Positions 44,601 through 63,582 of a stretch of 64,000 nucleotides of DNA are shown here, one piece after another (the first letter of the stretch is position 1; every line of letters begins with the position of its first letter). The stretch is taken from assembly GCA_007449985.2 (NCBI GenBank), contig VIIQ02000577.1:1-64000 (forward strand). The letters are read 5' to 3'. This DNA comes from Desmodesmus armatus (Eukaryota > Chlorophyta > Chlorophyceae > Sphaeropleales > Scenedesmaceae). A program made the position numbers and the translations under genes. Under the pieces are notes generated by a model. That model was not told where the DNA came from. It ran no database searches and saw only the letters and a program-made list of their open reading frames with translations.

Positions 44601-47600
44601 ACACAAGCCAGTTCTTGCAAAGGCTGCTGCAATGCGCTGTGCTGTTCCGTGCAGGTGAACCCTGCGCTGGTGTCCCAGGAGCCCCCTCCCGAGGGCTTCA
44701 AGTCCCCCACCCCCAGCATCAGCCTGGTGCACAAGCGCATTCGTGTGTGGTGGCCAGAGGAGAAGTCATGGTTTGCGGGAGAGGTCAAGGTGAGTTCTGA
44801 TTCCTGGTTTGTGGGAGAGGCCAAGGTCGGGTATTGAGACAGCGGGGGTGCTTGGAGGTCCAGTGCTAGAGTTCGGACTGTGTCTTGGTGTGCATGTTAG
44901 TGGCGGCACTCGCAACCTGCCATGAACACAGCAGCACCGCGCATCCAGTCACACCCGCTCCGGACCCTCTACACCAAGGAAGTTGCAGAGCTCGTCTTGC
45001 CACACTTACTCACGACACCATGGGAGGGATCAGCAGGGGGTTCTGTAGGGGACTGTGCAAGCCATTCAGTATTGTGGTGCTTGTGCCGCTCTACCCTGCT
45101 GCCGTCGTATGGTTTGCGGGATCCGACGGCGTGTCTGCGAAAATCAGCCTGGCATTCTTCAAATGGGCACTATCACAATGAAGTCCTCCATGGTGCGGGG
45201 TCATGCACACCATCATGTGTTCACATAGTGGATTCACTTGAAATTGCTGCTGTTGCTGTCTGTGTTGTTTTTCCTGTCCCCCTCCCCTCCCGCGCGCGCG
45301 CAGGCGTGCAACCACCGTGCCGGCACCTACACCATTGAGTATGATGACGGCCAGGTGGAGAAGGCAGAGCTGGCAGAGGTGAGCACGCGTAGCCACACAG
45401 TACAGGGCAGTACATCACAATGCAGTACGCTACAGTACAGTACAGTACAGTACAGTACAGTACAGTGGGTACATGCACATGACAGATGTACTACTCATAT
45501 GTCTAGCGACGGAGTCAGGCACAGTGTGCGGCGTGAATGTCATCACATCGATCCTGCACACGTGGGGATGTTGTGCACAACACATCTGTACTGATGTTGC
45601 TTTGTGCGTATCCACCCTGCAGGACGTGTGGATGCTGGAGGAGGGCCAGGGTGGACACGAGGGCAGCGCCCCCAAGCCACGCAAGCCCCGTCCCTCAAGC
45701 GGCGGTGCCGGCAAGACACCCAAGTCCGCCGGACCACAGATGGCACAGGCAGCATCTGCACAGGTGGGTTAGTCACGTGGCTCAGGTACCACGCCTTGTC
45801 ATGAAGGACAGCTTGTAAGCTGTCTGCCTGCTGGTGCTGCCTGCCTGCTGTTGTGTATCTGCTGCTGGCTGCTCTGCCTCCTGTGTCGCTGCTGCTTCTC
45901 GATCATCTGCCAGGACGTGTGCTGCTGTGGCTGAAGGGCGTCGGCAGGCTCCGAAAAGATAAATGCCAGACCCTTACTGGGGTGATGCCTTCTGTGAAGG
46001 CGACACCGATAGGGACAGCTATGACTGTTGACCAACTGTCTCTACACTGCTTGTTCGTGCTGGTATGCTGCAGCATGCTGTTGCCTTGCTGTATCTCTCA
46101 TCTGGTAATACTGGTCATGTCATGGCCAGTACTGCCAGATGAGGCGCATAGCATGGCAACAACATACTACAGCAAACCAGCATGCACAAGCAGTGCCGTC
46201 ACAGTTAACCACAAACTAAACGTCGCAGGTGTCCTGATTCACACGTCCATACACAACAATCCTCGTCTTATCCCCCTGTTCCTGCCTTCCTCTCAACCCC
46301 AACCCCTGCCCCTCCGTAACAGCAGGGTGCCCTGACTCCCCCGGCATCGCTGCCTTTGCCCGCGCCGCCGTCGGCGACGCCGCCTTCGCCTCAGGGGGCG
46401 GCGGCCCCCCAGGCGGCATGCGCCTCGGCCACGGCCAGCCCCCCCACATGGCGGCCCAGCAGCGCCCTGCACAGCCCATGATGCAGCAGCAGTTCCCCCA
46501 GCAGCAGCAGCAGCAGCAGCAGCAGATGGTCCCTGGGCACATGATGCGGCTCCAACCGCAGCAGCCCGGGGGGCCCGTGGGGGTGAGGGCACCGCGCCCG
46601 ATGGGGATCGTCCCGGGTGGTGCGGGAGTAGGAGGGGTAGGGGTGCCTGCAGGAGGGCTTGTGGGCCGGGGCGGCCCTAGTCCAGGTGTGGGAGTGGGCA
46701 TGGGTCCTAGGCCTATGGGTATGGCGCAAGGAGCAGTGGCCGGTGTGGGTATGGCGCAAGGAGCAGTGGCCCCGCCCAAGCAGGTGCCGACTGGTATGGG
46801 TGGCATGGGGACCCCTGGGGGTCCTCCTGGTGTAGGGGTGGGTAGTGCGCTGCCGCATGCTGTGCTGCGCATCCCTGCACCCCATGTTGGGGGGCCCATG
46901 GCTGGCGGGGGAGGGATCCCTGGGGGAGGGATGGGTGCTGTGAGGCCTCCTGGAGCGATGATGGGGCCAGCAGCAGTAACAGCACCGGGGACAATGGGTA
47001 TGGCTGGGGCGCCTGGCATGGCAGCACCTCCACCAGCAGCAGCAGCAGCTCCACCTGCTGCAGCAGCAGCACCGGGAGCACCGGGTATGGCTGGGGCGCC
47101 TGGCATGGCAGCACCTGCAGCAGCAGCACCGGGAGCACTGGGTATGGCTGGCGGGCCTGGCATGGCACCAGCAGCAGCACCGCCCGCTGCAGCAGTGACA
47201 GGAGCAGCTGGTGGTGGTGGCGGTCAGCCTCAGCAGATGACACCGGTTGCTGCAGGTGGTGGTGTGGCTGGAGCAGCAGCAGTGATGCAGCCAGGGGTGG
47301 GTGTGGGGCCGGCAGGTACTCCCGGCATGGCAGCAGCAGGAGTGAGGGTGCCCACACCAGCCGGCATGGGTGTGCCACAACTGCAGCAGCAGCAGCAGGG
47401 TGGTTTGTCAGGGACTCCAGGTGTGCCGGCTATGCCTCCTCAGATGCTGGCAGGTATGCCTGGGCAGCAGGCAGTGGCGACAACACCAGGCATGATGCCC
47501 AAACAGCAGCAGCAGCAGCAGCAGCAGGCACTGGTAGCCCCTCTGCCTGCTGCCACACCTGCAGCAGCTGCACCACCTGCTGCTGTAGTGTCCCAGCAGC

Positions 47601-48549
47601 AAGCTGCACCAGCAGCAGCCACTCCCCTGGGAGCTGTTGGTGCTGCGGGTACTCCTGCTGGACCGCCAGCAGCAGCAGCAGCAACACCTGCTGCTGCACC
47701 TGTGCAGGCGCCAGCACTGCAGCAGCAGACCCCTGCTGCGCCAACGCCTGCAGCACCGCCAGCAGCAGTGCAGCAGGGTCAGGGTGTGGCAGTGACGCCA
47801 GTGGCAGCAGCAGGTCAGACACCTGCAGCAGCAGCACCAGCAGCAGCAGCTGTGGCACCCCCAGCAGGGCTGACAGCTACCCCTGCTGCTGCAGCTCCTG
47901 CTGCCGGCAGCGGTGCAACTCCAGCAGCAGCAGTGGTGCCACCACCTGCTGCACCACCAGCAACGGCAACCCCTGCTGGTGCAGCTGCCACACCGGCGGC
48001 ACCACCAGCACCTGCTGCTGCTGCTGCTGGCCCCAGTCCAGTGCCAGCTGTTGGGGGTGGCCAAGCAGCACCCCAGCACCTGCAGCAGCTACCACACCAT
48101 CGGCAGCAGCTGCAGGAGCAGGTGTGCCAGCAGCAGGTACAGTAGGTGGAGCAGCAGGAGGGGTGTCAGGTGGTGGTGCACCACCACCCCCACCGCCTCC
48201 CGCTGCTGCTGCAGCAGTGGGCGGGGCACCTGCAGGGTCACCTGCCCCTGCAGCAGCAGCAGCACCACCATCAGCAGCAGCACCAGCTGCTGCAGGTGCT
48301 GGAACAGGTGTGGCTGTCCCCCCACCACCCCCTCCACCCCCTCCCCCAGCAGCAGCTCTGGCAGCAGCAGCAGCAGTTGCACTCCCTGCTGCACCCCCAG
48401 CAGCAGCAGGTGGGCAGGGTGGAGCTGCAGCACCGCCTCCCCCACCACCACCACCACCTGCAGCAGCAGCACCTGCAGCGCCCAGGGGGGGTGGCCTGCC
48501 TGTTGGTGTACCCCCACCCCCTCCACCCCCTCCCCCTCCTGCAAACTGA
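35640..48549 (+). CDS. Protein with eight Tudor-like modules and low-complexity linkers (13 exons)
   Basis: Exons: 35640-36113, 36493-37472, 38304-39304, 39949-40596, 40932-41115, 42023-42174, 42554-42835, 43056-43445, 43922-44161, 44655-44789, 45304-45378, 45623-45763, 46323-48549, about 2,300 codons. Each module is split: one exon ends in IKVWWPDDKKFYPGTVT-like sequence and the next begins with AYKARNKLPYTVKYADGDEE-like sequence. This resembles the Tudor/PWWP-type domain of plant PDS5-like and chromatin proteins, which bind methylated histone tails. Modules 3, 5 and 7 are divergent. Linkers are Lys/Ala/Glu-rich (KGKAAKGKA repeats); the last exon is Gly/Pro/Ala/Gln-rich. Single-base shifts are needed near 36870, between 39190 and 39228, near 46441 and near 48070, all in or beside homopolymers or repeats. 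A nuclear role is inferred. Confidence 0.75.
37540..37639 (+). ncRNA. Intronic hairpin 1 (candidate small-RNA precursor) in Tudor intron 2
   Basis: Arms of 37 bp, 37540-37576 and 37603-37639, pair with a single mismatch around a 26-nt loop. The stem includes GGCATGCCCAGCGCATGG. It lies 67 bp after the exon 2 donor. Long near-perfect intronic stems are typical of precursors of chlorophycean microRNAs. No expression evidence is available. Confidence 0.45.
37948..38148 (+). ncRNA. Intronic hairpin 2, about 200 nt foldback in Tudor intron 2
   Basis: The outer arms (TACAGGAGTTGGGCATGCC from 37948 and its near-complement ending at 38148) continue inward. They pass through TGGAGTCCACAGCATGAGCA and CCCTGGTGCTGGGG to an inner stem, TCATCAAACC-CGTCCTCA, closed by a tiny AAAA loop near 38046. 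Small bulges interrupt it. This is a strongly structured intronic RNA, or the product of an inverted duplication. Confidence 0.45.
39797..39890. repeat. Three-copy minisatellite with TGACTCAGCATGCCT core in Tudor intron 3
   Basis: The core TGACTCAGCATGCCT occurs at about 39798, 39828 and 39858, followed by CAACCTTCA. The core contains TGACTCAGCA, the binding word of bZIP/AP-1 and Maf-type factors in other eukaryotes. Whether it binds anything here is unknown. Confidence 0.6.
41578..41730 (+). ncRNA. Intronic hairpin 3 with a 22-nt perfect duplex in Tudor intron 5
   Basis: Arms at 41578-41645 and 41663-41730 pair with scattered mismatches. Within them 41599-41620 and 41690-41711 pair without any mismatch over 22 nt (TTCTGTACCGGCTATGCTCT...), about the length of a microRNA duplex. 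It lies in the middle of the intron at 41116-42022. Confidence 0.5.
42181..42362. repeat. Long G runs in Tudor intron 6
   Basis: G homopolymers at about 42181-42210 and 42345-42362 flank ordinary intron sequence. Similar runs occur at 37649-37665 and 49674-49687. Their exact lengths should not be trusted. Confidence 0.6.
44181..44590 (-). other. Open antisense frame inside Tudor intron 9
   Basis: About 135 codons are open on the minus strand within the intron 44162-44654. They include WAYWGKCSKEVCLRWRVTVP and MAAGTSRFVGLHSGHGA. Composition is not low-complexity. No family is recognised and no start is obvious. It may be a nested gene fragment or chance. Confidence 0.25.
45408..45465. repeat. 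(CAGTA)n tract in Tudor intron 11
   Basis: Near-perfect ACAGT/CAGTA pentamers (TACAGTACAGTACAGTACAG and neighbours) lie shortly after the exon 11 donor. They belong to the same class as the tracts at 10966, 20606 and 21357. Confidence 0.7.
46058..46182 (+). ncRNA. Intronic hairpin 4 in Tudor intron 12
   Basis: The left arm, 46058-46114 (TGCTGGTATGCTGCAGCATG...), pairs with the right arm, 46125-46182 (...ACAGCAAACCAGCA), with about ten mismatches. The terminal part CTCATCTGGtAaTACTGG pairs with CCAGTACTGCCAGATGAG. It is a candidate small-RNA precursor, less perfect than hairpins 1-3. Confidence 0.4.
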
Positions 48550-56200
<7,651 letters not shown>

Positions 56201-57097
56201 TGCAGAGCAGCTTGGCCACTGCTGGGAGTGGTGTGCTGTAGGCCGCTGTGTGAGCACCTGTAGCTGTTCGAACAGCGTGCTGGCTGTTTTGCTGCCCTCT
56301 GGGTAGAGTATTGTCTTTGAGACAACTGGCTAGTCAATGCTGTGCTGCTCCCAGGCTGTTCCCCTCCCAGGTCTGTATCGTGGCTGTCACTGATCAGGCA
56401 ACAGCAGAACTTGTCACTGGGGATCGTGGTCACTGCCCTTATTGTAACATGTTCTGCGCATAATGTGCATTGATTGTGTCGTAGAGGTGCTTGCGCTGTC
56501 CCTTCATCTCAGCCACCGGGTGCACCCACCTTCAGCCCAGCTTTGCCAACCTGTCCCAGCAGTACATTTCCAGGAGTCGGGAACTCACAGTGCGTGCCTG
56601 TTTGTGTCGTAACGTTACATCGCGTTCAAGCTACGTGAACCAAGCGTATAGTAGGGAGATGACTAGGAGCTGGAATATAGCGACAGGTAACCTGGCCCAC
56701 TTGTCGACCTTAATCAGGCTGATGATCACAGTTTCGTTTACCCGACATCATATCAAAGGTCATTGATCGCCCCCTTGCTCGGACCCGTTCCTCCATTCAG
56801 CCAAGCCAAGAGGTTTTGGACCTCAACTCAGCTTCCCCAAACCATCGCGTTTGCTGGTAGGCAGAAGTGGCTGCGTAATCAATGTGTTGAACAACCTTAA
56901 CACCGCTCCTAGCAACACCTCGGAGTGCACGCTTGCCCAAGAACAGGGCGTGGCCTTCCGGGCGCCTCGCAGCCCTAGGCACAGCAGATTATAACAAGAT
57001 TCATATTTATAGTTGAGTGGGTGCTCCAACGTCAGCTCCCCTGCAGTCCCCCAAGCACAAGGACAGACGGTCTGCAGGAGGACCGAGACCTCCAGCC
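56201..57097. other. Intergenic region between OBGC and ACCase
   Basis: It contains the OBGC 3' region with the TGTAAC signal near 56446 and the ACCase promoter/5' leader. A stretch richer in A/T (56980-57015, ATTATAACAAGATTCATATT) lies about 90 bp before the ACCase ATG. No other gene was recognised. Confidence 0.45.
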
Positions 57098-60000
57098 ATG
57101 ACTGCTGCTGGGCAGCCAGCAACGCAGAATGGCAACACTCATGAAAATGGGAACGAGACAACACCCAGCAAGCCCATGCACACCAGGACACCATCCTACC
57201 TGGACATGCAGGGGTGAGTACCGCCAACTGCAGAAACTGCCGTAGTACACTACCTGGACACAGCCATCCAGAGCCCTCAGCCTGACCAGCCAGAGTCCCC
57301 AAAACACCTTTAAGGTTGTTTTGTGTGTTTGCAGGCTGAACCCCACACGAATGGGTGTGCCAAAGCGCTCCAGCAGCCTCAACAAGCAGGTGGACGCTTT
57401 TGTCAAGGAGCACGGAGGCGACAGGCCCATTTACAGGTATGCACATGCTGCGCAGGGTTTCGCAGGTCTGCTGACGGGTGCAGCACCACAGCAGCTGCAT
57501 TGCTCCCTGGCAGCAGGGGCATGCCAGCACAACAGCATGCTCAGCACAGCTGCAGGAAAGTGTGCGAAAACGGCAGCCTGCAGCGCTCCTGCCATGACAG
57601 GAAACACCATAGGCAAGAGATATACCACACCATGTTTGACTGCTGCATTTTACAGTCCTGCTTGCTGTCTGTGCTGGGCACTGCTGCTGTCCTGCAGTGT
57701 GCTGGTGGCAAACAATGGACTGGCTGCTGTCAAGTTCATGCGCAGCATCAGGCTGTGGGCGTCACAGACCTTTGGTCAGAACCGTGCCATTGCCATGGTT
57801 GCCATGGCAACACCTGAGGACATCAGGATCAATGCTGAGCACGTCATGCAGGCAGACCAGTTTGTGGAGGTGCCTGGAGGCACCAACAACAACAACTACG
57901 CCAACGTGAAGCTCATCGTGCAGATTGCAGAGCGCGCTGGTGTGGATGCAGTGTGGCCAGGATGGTGAGCATGGCGGTGCAGCCTGCATGGAGAAGCTCT
58001 GTCAGCGCGGGGCGGTGCACCATCTGCATAGCCATGTTGTGTGGTGGGCACAGTGTGCTGTCAGTTGGCACTGCAGCTGGGGACTTGGGGAGCAGCATGC
58101 CAGCAGCCCAAGCAGTGGCAGCACCTGCATATTGGTGTGCGCTGGCTTGCCATAAAGGAAGCATCTGCTTGGTCTGCATGCAGGGGTCATGCGTCAGAGA
58201 TTCCTGAGCTGCCGGAGACACTGGCTGCCAAGGGCATCAGGTTCCTGGGTCCCCCAGCCAAGGCGATGGCGGCACTAGGAGACAAGGTGCGCATCGCCAG
58301 ACACAGTGCTGCTTGCTTGGGGGGCTGACTTGCTATGTTGGGATGCAGTTTTGCCGCCCACTTGCAGAATTGCCGCCCACTTGCAGACATCAAGAGCAAC
58401 TGCACATCCGAGCAACAGCATTCGCCATGTCGTTGTGCCGCATGTGCATTTCCTGACGTGCAGATTGGATCTACGATCCTGGCACAAGCTGCTGGCGTGC
58501 CAACGCTGGCCTGGTCTGGTTCTGGTGTGGCAGTCAGCTTTGAGGAGTGCCATGGCGACATCCCACAGGACATCTACAACAAGGTCAGTAGCCCAGGCAC
58601 GCAGCACCAGCCAGCAGCAGTGGTGCAGCATGCTGGGTATGCTTGTTTTATGCTGTGCTGTCCTGCCAGGACACCTTGCTCCCAGCACAGCAATACTGCT
58701 TGCACAGGCTGCAGCGTGCTTGCGCTTGACAATTATGCTGATGCTGTCCCGCTGGCGGTCTGCAGGCATGCGTGTGGACCCCTGACGAGGCAATCGAGAG
58801 CTGCAACCAGATCGGCTATCCCGTCATGCTCAAGGCCAGCTGGGGTGGAGGTGGCAAGGGTATCAGGAAGGTGCACAAGGATGAGGAGGTCCGCCAGGTG
58901 TTCAAGCAGATCCAGGGAGAGGTAAGGCCTCCTTGCTCACACAGTGATAGGCTGCATGTTTGTCCTGCAGCTGACACCAAGCCGTTGCCCCGTCATATCT
59001 GCATATCGCGCGTCCACCAATTGTCCATAGGGCATGGAGCACAAGGCCGGCTGGCACGCCCACTGGTTACATGGGCTGCGGGGTGTCTCAGGTGCTGGTG
59101 CTGAAGGCCGTTCACTGGCTGATGCTCACAGTTGGGTGTGTCCTGCAGGTGCCTGGTTCACCCATCTTTGCCATGAAGCTGGCACCGCTCAGCCGCCACT
59201 TGGAGGTGCAGCTGGTGGCAGACATGCATGGCAATGTGGCCTCCCTGTTCACGCGCGACTGCAGTGTGCAGCGCCGCCACCAGAAGATCATTGAGGAGGG
59301 ACCTGCGCTGGCAGCTTCCCAGGTTAGTGCTGGTTGGGTGCTAGGTGCTCACAGGCACAGGACTTTGTGTAGAGTATGTTGCGTACCCAGCACAGCAGGC
59401 AGGGCAGCACCACAGGAAGTTCAAGCAAAGGCAGTTGAAAGCAGAAAACAGGTCAACTGTGTTCATATGTCCAGGATGAAGTTTCATTGCCTGCTCTGTG
59501 CTGGCTTTGCACTGGCTGTGAAGTTTGTGCACTCTGTGAATAGTAAATGACTTTGTGTGCTGCCACAGGAGGAGCTGCGGGACATGGAGCGCTGTGCCCG
59601 TGCACTGGCGCGCTCAGTGGGCTATGTGGGCGCAGCCACTGTGGAGTACCTGTACCTCATTGACGAGCGCAAGTACTGCTTCCTGGAGCTGAACCCCCGT
59701 CTGCAGGTGAGTACCTGTGTTACAACACGATACCCGGGATTCTTACCCTGGCAGCTGGCAAGATGGGCAGTCTGGCAACATGAGACTGCACCTGTTGGCT
59801 CTGTGCCCTTGCTGCCAAGCTGCTCATAAGCATGTTGGCTGGGTTGCTGCAGGTGGAGCATCCTGTGACTGAGGGTATCTCTGACACCAACATCCCGTCC
59901 ATCCAGCTCATGGTGGGCATGGGCATCCCCCTGCAGCGCATTGGCTGCGTCAGGTCAACCTTCAACAAGGACCCCAACGTAAGTTGGATCCCCTCACACC

Positions 60001-63000
60001 TTCATGAGTGCTGAAGCCCCGGTCGGTGTATGAGAGTCTGTAGATAGACGGTATGCATGCGAGTCATGCCAAGGCAATTTTGTGTGCGTGTGTACGATGT
60101 TGACTTGCAGCCAGGCGATGCACAGCACCATGATTAGTGTGGCGCTGCTCGTGAATGAATTCAAGGTCGATCTCGCCGCATGATTGGGCAAAATGGGGCT
60201 CCTTGCTGTTGGTGGTGTGTTGACAGGGCGCTGACGTGTTTGACATTGAGGCTACACCCCAGAAGCTGCCCCAGAAGCACGTGCTGGCTGTCCGCATCAC
60301 CAGCGAGAACGCGGGCGACGGCTTCAAGCCCACTGCTGGTCGCGTGGATGAGGTATGAGGGCGGCGGACACTCCACACGAGGCAGCAATGCTTGTAACTG
60401 CATGTGGTCCCAAGATATGCTCCTCAGCCCAACAGCTGGCTGCCCAAGCGCCCCAGCCAACAGGCGGCTAGACTTTTGCAGCAGTCACACACCTATATAT
60501 GTGCACTGCACTAGCAACCAGCGATGTGTTTGGCTACACTTGCCGTGCAGGTGGTGTTCAAGCCCATCCCCGAGGTGTGGGGCTACTTCAGCGTCAAGGG
60601 AGGTGGTGGCATCCACGAGTTCTCTGACTCACAGGTGCGCATCGTGCTCCTGACTGCTGCACAGCTGCTGGCAGCCTGCGCAGCGTTGCGTGGAACTCAA
60701 CACCATGTCCAATGTACCGCTGTTGTCCAACCTGTGCCGATGCTCTCATGGTGACCTGTGCTGGTGTGCAACTGCTGCTGCTTGTGCTTCGCAGTTTGGC
60801 CACTTGTTCGCTCAGGGCCCCACACGTGAGGCTGCTACTCGGGCCATGCTTGTGGCGCTGCGTGATGTGCGTGTCAGGGGAGAGATCCACACCATCATTG
60901 ATTACGCAGCAGACATGCTCCAGGTGAGCACAAGGCAGCTGGCTGGCCCATTGTATGTATTCTCAGATGAGTACTATGATGTCTGTTCAGATGCGTTCTA
61001 TGATGCTGATGCCCCATGAGCCTCGTTGGCTCCCTACGGGGTGTTCAGGCTCAGCCTGAACCATGTAACAGTAACTGTATGTGTGTCCTGTGAGACTAGC
61101 GTTGACACAAGCAATCAACCTCTGCAGGCAGTATTGCAAACAAGTGCAAACAACCATTGTGCAGATATATTTCAGGCCTGCTATGGTGCTGCTGTGCTGC
61201 TACTGATGAGATGCTGATGCCTACTGTTGCCTTGTGCAGTGTGCTGACTTTGTGGAGAACAGAATCAACACCAGCTGGCTGGACCAGCGCATTGCAGCCA
61301 ATGTGAGGGCAGAGAAGCCCCCATGGGAGCTGTGTGTGATTGGTGCTGCTGCCGTGAGGGCTCACGAGGCTTTTGCCTGCAAGGCTGCTGAGTACCTGGC
61401 CTTCCTTGGCAAGGGCCAGCTGCCACCCGCAGACATCAGTCTCATCTTCTTCCAGGTAAGGGCTGCATCTCTGCCAGTGACTGATCAGCATGCATACATG
61501 TTCCTACGGGTCTGCCATTTGTTATCAACAAACACGGAGTCAGTGATGCGCAAAGCCTGTGTATGACCTGTGGGGGGGTATGACCCTCAGGGCAAGGGGG
61601 CAGATGGGGGTTGCGCAGCCAGCCGCCAGCTTGTTATTCATGTGACGTGGTGCCACTGCGCTGTCTGCCTGCACATAGGACAATCTGGTGATTGACGAGA
61701 TGAAGTACTCCGTGAAGGTGGTGCGCCGCGGCCCCATCTTGTTCAACGTCTCCCTGAACAACTCCAACGTGGATGTGCTGGCACGCAAGCTGGGTGACGG
61801 TGGCTTCCTGCTGCAGGTGTGCTGATGCTAATCCTATAGGTGCTGAAGTGAATGCGTTGCCTTGCAGATGCTTGTTGGATGCAGTGGCTGGTTCTGGCCT
61901 GATGCCTGCAATGAAAAGGCTGATGAGCCCTCGGACATATCTACCAATACGCACACCCATGTTGTTGTCTTCTTTGACTGCAGATTGATGGCCACACCCA
62001 CGTGCTGCACACAGAGGAGGCGCCCCAGGGCACCCGTCTGGTGGTGGACACACTGTCCTGCCTTATCGCCAAGGAGGCTGACCCTAGCCGCATCATGGCT
62101 CAGGTACACACAGAGGCAGTTTTCCAAATACTTCCACTTGCCTGCACGGTTGCCCAGCAAATCACACACCAGCAAGCAGGGTCGCATATGTCTGCGCTCG
62201 AAACCTACATGCACAGTGAAGCACTTCACAGGGGAAACATGTGCCGCATTGTGTGGCTTTATTTCTACTCAGGCAGCTACCTTGACACGGTAATGTGACC
62301 CGTTGCCATGTGGTGTGTGTGGTGTGCCTGCAGTCCCCCGGCAAGCTGGTGCGTCAGCTGGTGCAGGATGGCGAGCACGTTCTGGAGGGTCAGGCCTTTG
62401 CAGAAATTGAGGTGATGAAGATGATCCAGACCCTGGCCAGCCCTGCTGCGGGTGTCATCAGCTTCCAGGTGAGAGACCTGCACACGGTGCAGCAAGGCTG
62501 TCTTATGGTGGTGGCTACAGGCAATGTAACATCGGCTGGTTGCTGATTCAGGTACCACACGCTGACGCTCTCAGGGGGCTGGGTGCGGCTGTTGCATCAT
62601 CAGTTTGAGCAATGGTAACACCAACTGTCTATGCCTGCCATGCTGTTGCCAGGTGAACGAGGGCTCTGCTCTGACAGCTGGTGCCCTGATTGCCAAGCTG
62701 GAGCTGGATGACCCTACCAAGGTCAAGCGTGCGGAGACCTTCATTGGTGAGCGCAGCAAGCAAACATTGGCTGCATGTGCAGAACCAATGTCTGTGCGTG
62801 CACAGAGCCGCATGCTTTGCAAGACCGCAGCATGTGTGTCTTTGACACAGTGATGAGCCGTGTGTTGTGTGATGACTTGCAGGCCAGCTGCCCAAGCTGG
62901 GCCCTCCCCAGGTGCACAGCGACCGCGTGGACCACAAGTTCACCAGCGCCCTCAACGCCGCCAAGATGGTCATGGCAGGTGAGGGGTTGGTTTTCAACCA

Positions 63001-63582
63001 ACAGCGCTGCTTCCGAAGAGTACTGTCTTCTGCACATTTTCAGGCGTTTCTCATGGGTTTAGAGTGCAGCTGGTGCAGGCTCGTGGATGTTGTTGAGCGA
63101 GACAGCCCAGCTATGTTCATGATGTCTGCCATCTCTCATGCCACTGCCCTTGCTACCCTTCCCACCTGCTCACAGGCTACAACCATCCTGTGGATGAGGT
63201 CCTGAACGAGCTGCTGGAGTGCCTGGACCACCCAGCACTGCCTGTGCTGCAGTGGAAGGATGAGCTGTCATACGTGGAGAGCAGGCTGCCCCCAGGTGCG
63301 CGCCAAGGTGGCAGCAGGACAACATGACACGCTCTGTGGGGTTTGTCTGGTCTCAACACAGCCAGCAGAGCAGGCCCATCATGCATGCTGGCTTGCAATT
63401 ATGAGCTTGTTTTGATGGGCTTCATCCAACGTGCTGGGGCTGTTTGTAATGCAGGGATGTGCAAGAAGCTGATGGAGGCCACTGCCGACCATGAGGCAGC
63501 TCTGACCAACGACAACACACTTACCGTGCACACTCAGTTCCCCGGCCGTGTGCTGATCCACCTGTTGACTGAGGGCATCAAG
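57098..63582 (+). CDS. ACC1: Homomeric acetyl-CoA carboxylase, N-terminal 20 exons (continues beyond the window)
   Basis: ACCase makes malonyl-CoA from acetyl-CoA, bicarbonate and ATP. Exons: 57098-57213, 57335-57436, 57698-57964, 58184-58286, 58464-58583, 58766-58921, 59149-59322, 59569-59706, 59853-59978, 60227-60352, 60551-60634, 60795-60923, 61240-61455, 61679-61816, 61984-62103, 62334-62468, 62653-62746, 62883-62978, 63176-63295, 63455-63582. These give 896 residues in one frame. Visible are the biotin carboxylase ([21 protein letters not shown]-grasp loop [28 protein letters not shown]), the biotinyl site EVMKM in exon 16, and the start of the central domain. The carboxyltransferase lies off the window. 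The N-terminus ([12 protein letters not shown]...) is polar, without an obvious transit peptide, suggesting the cytosolic form. Phases agree at every junction and no frame break was seen. Confidence 0.92.
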
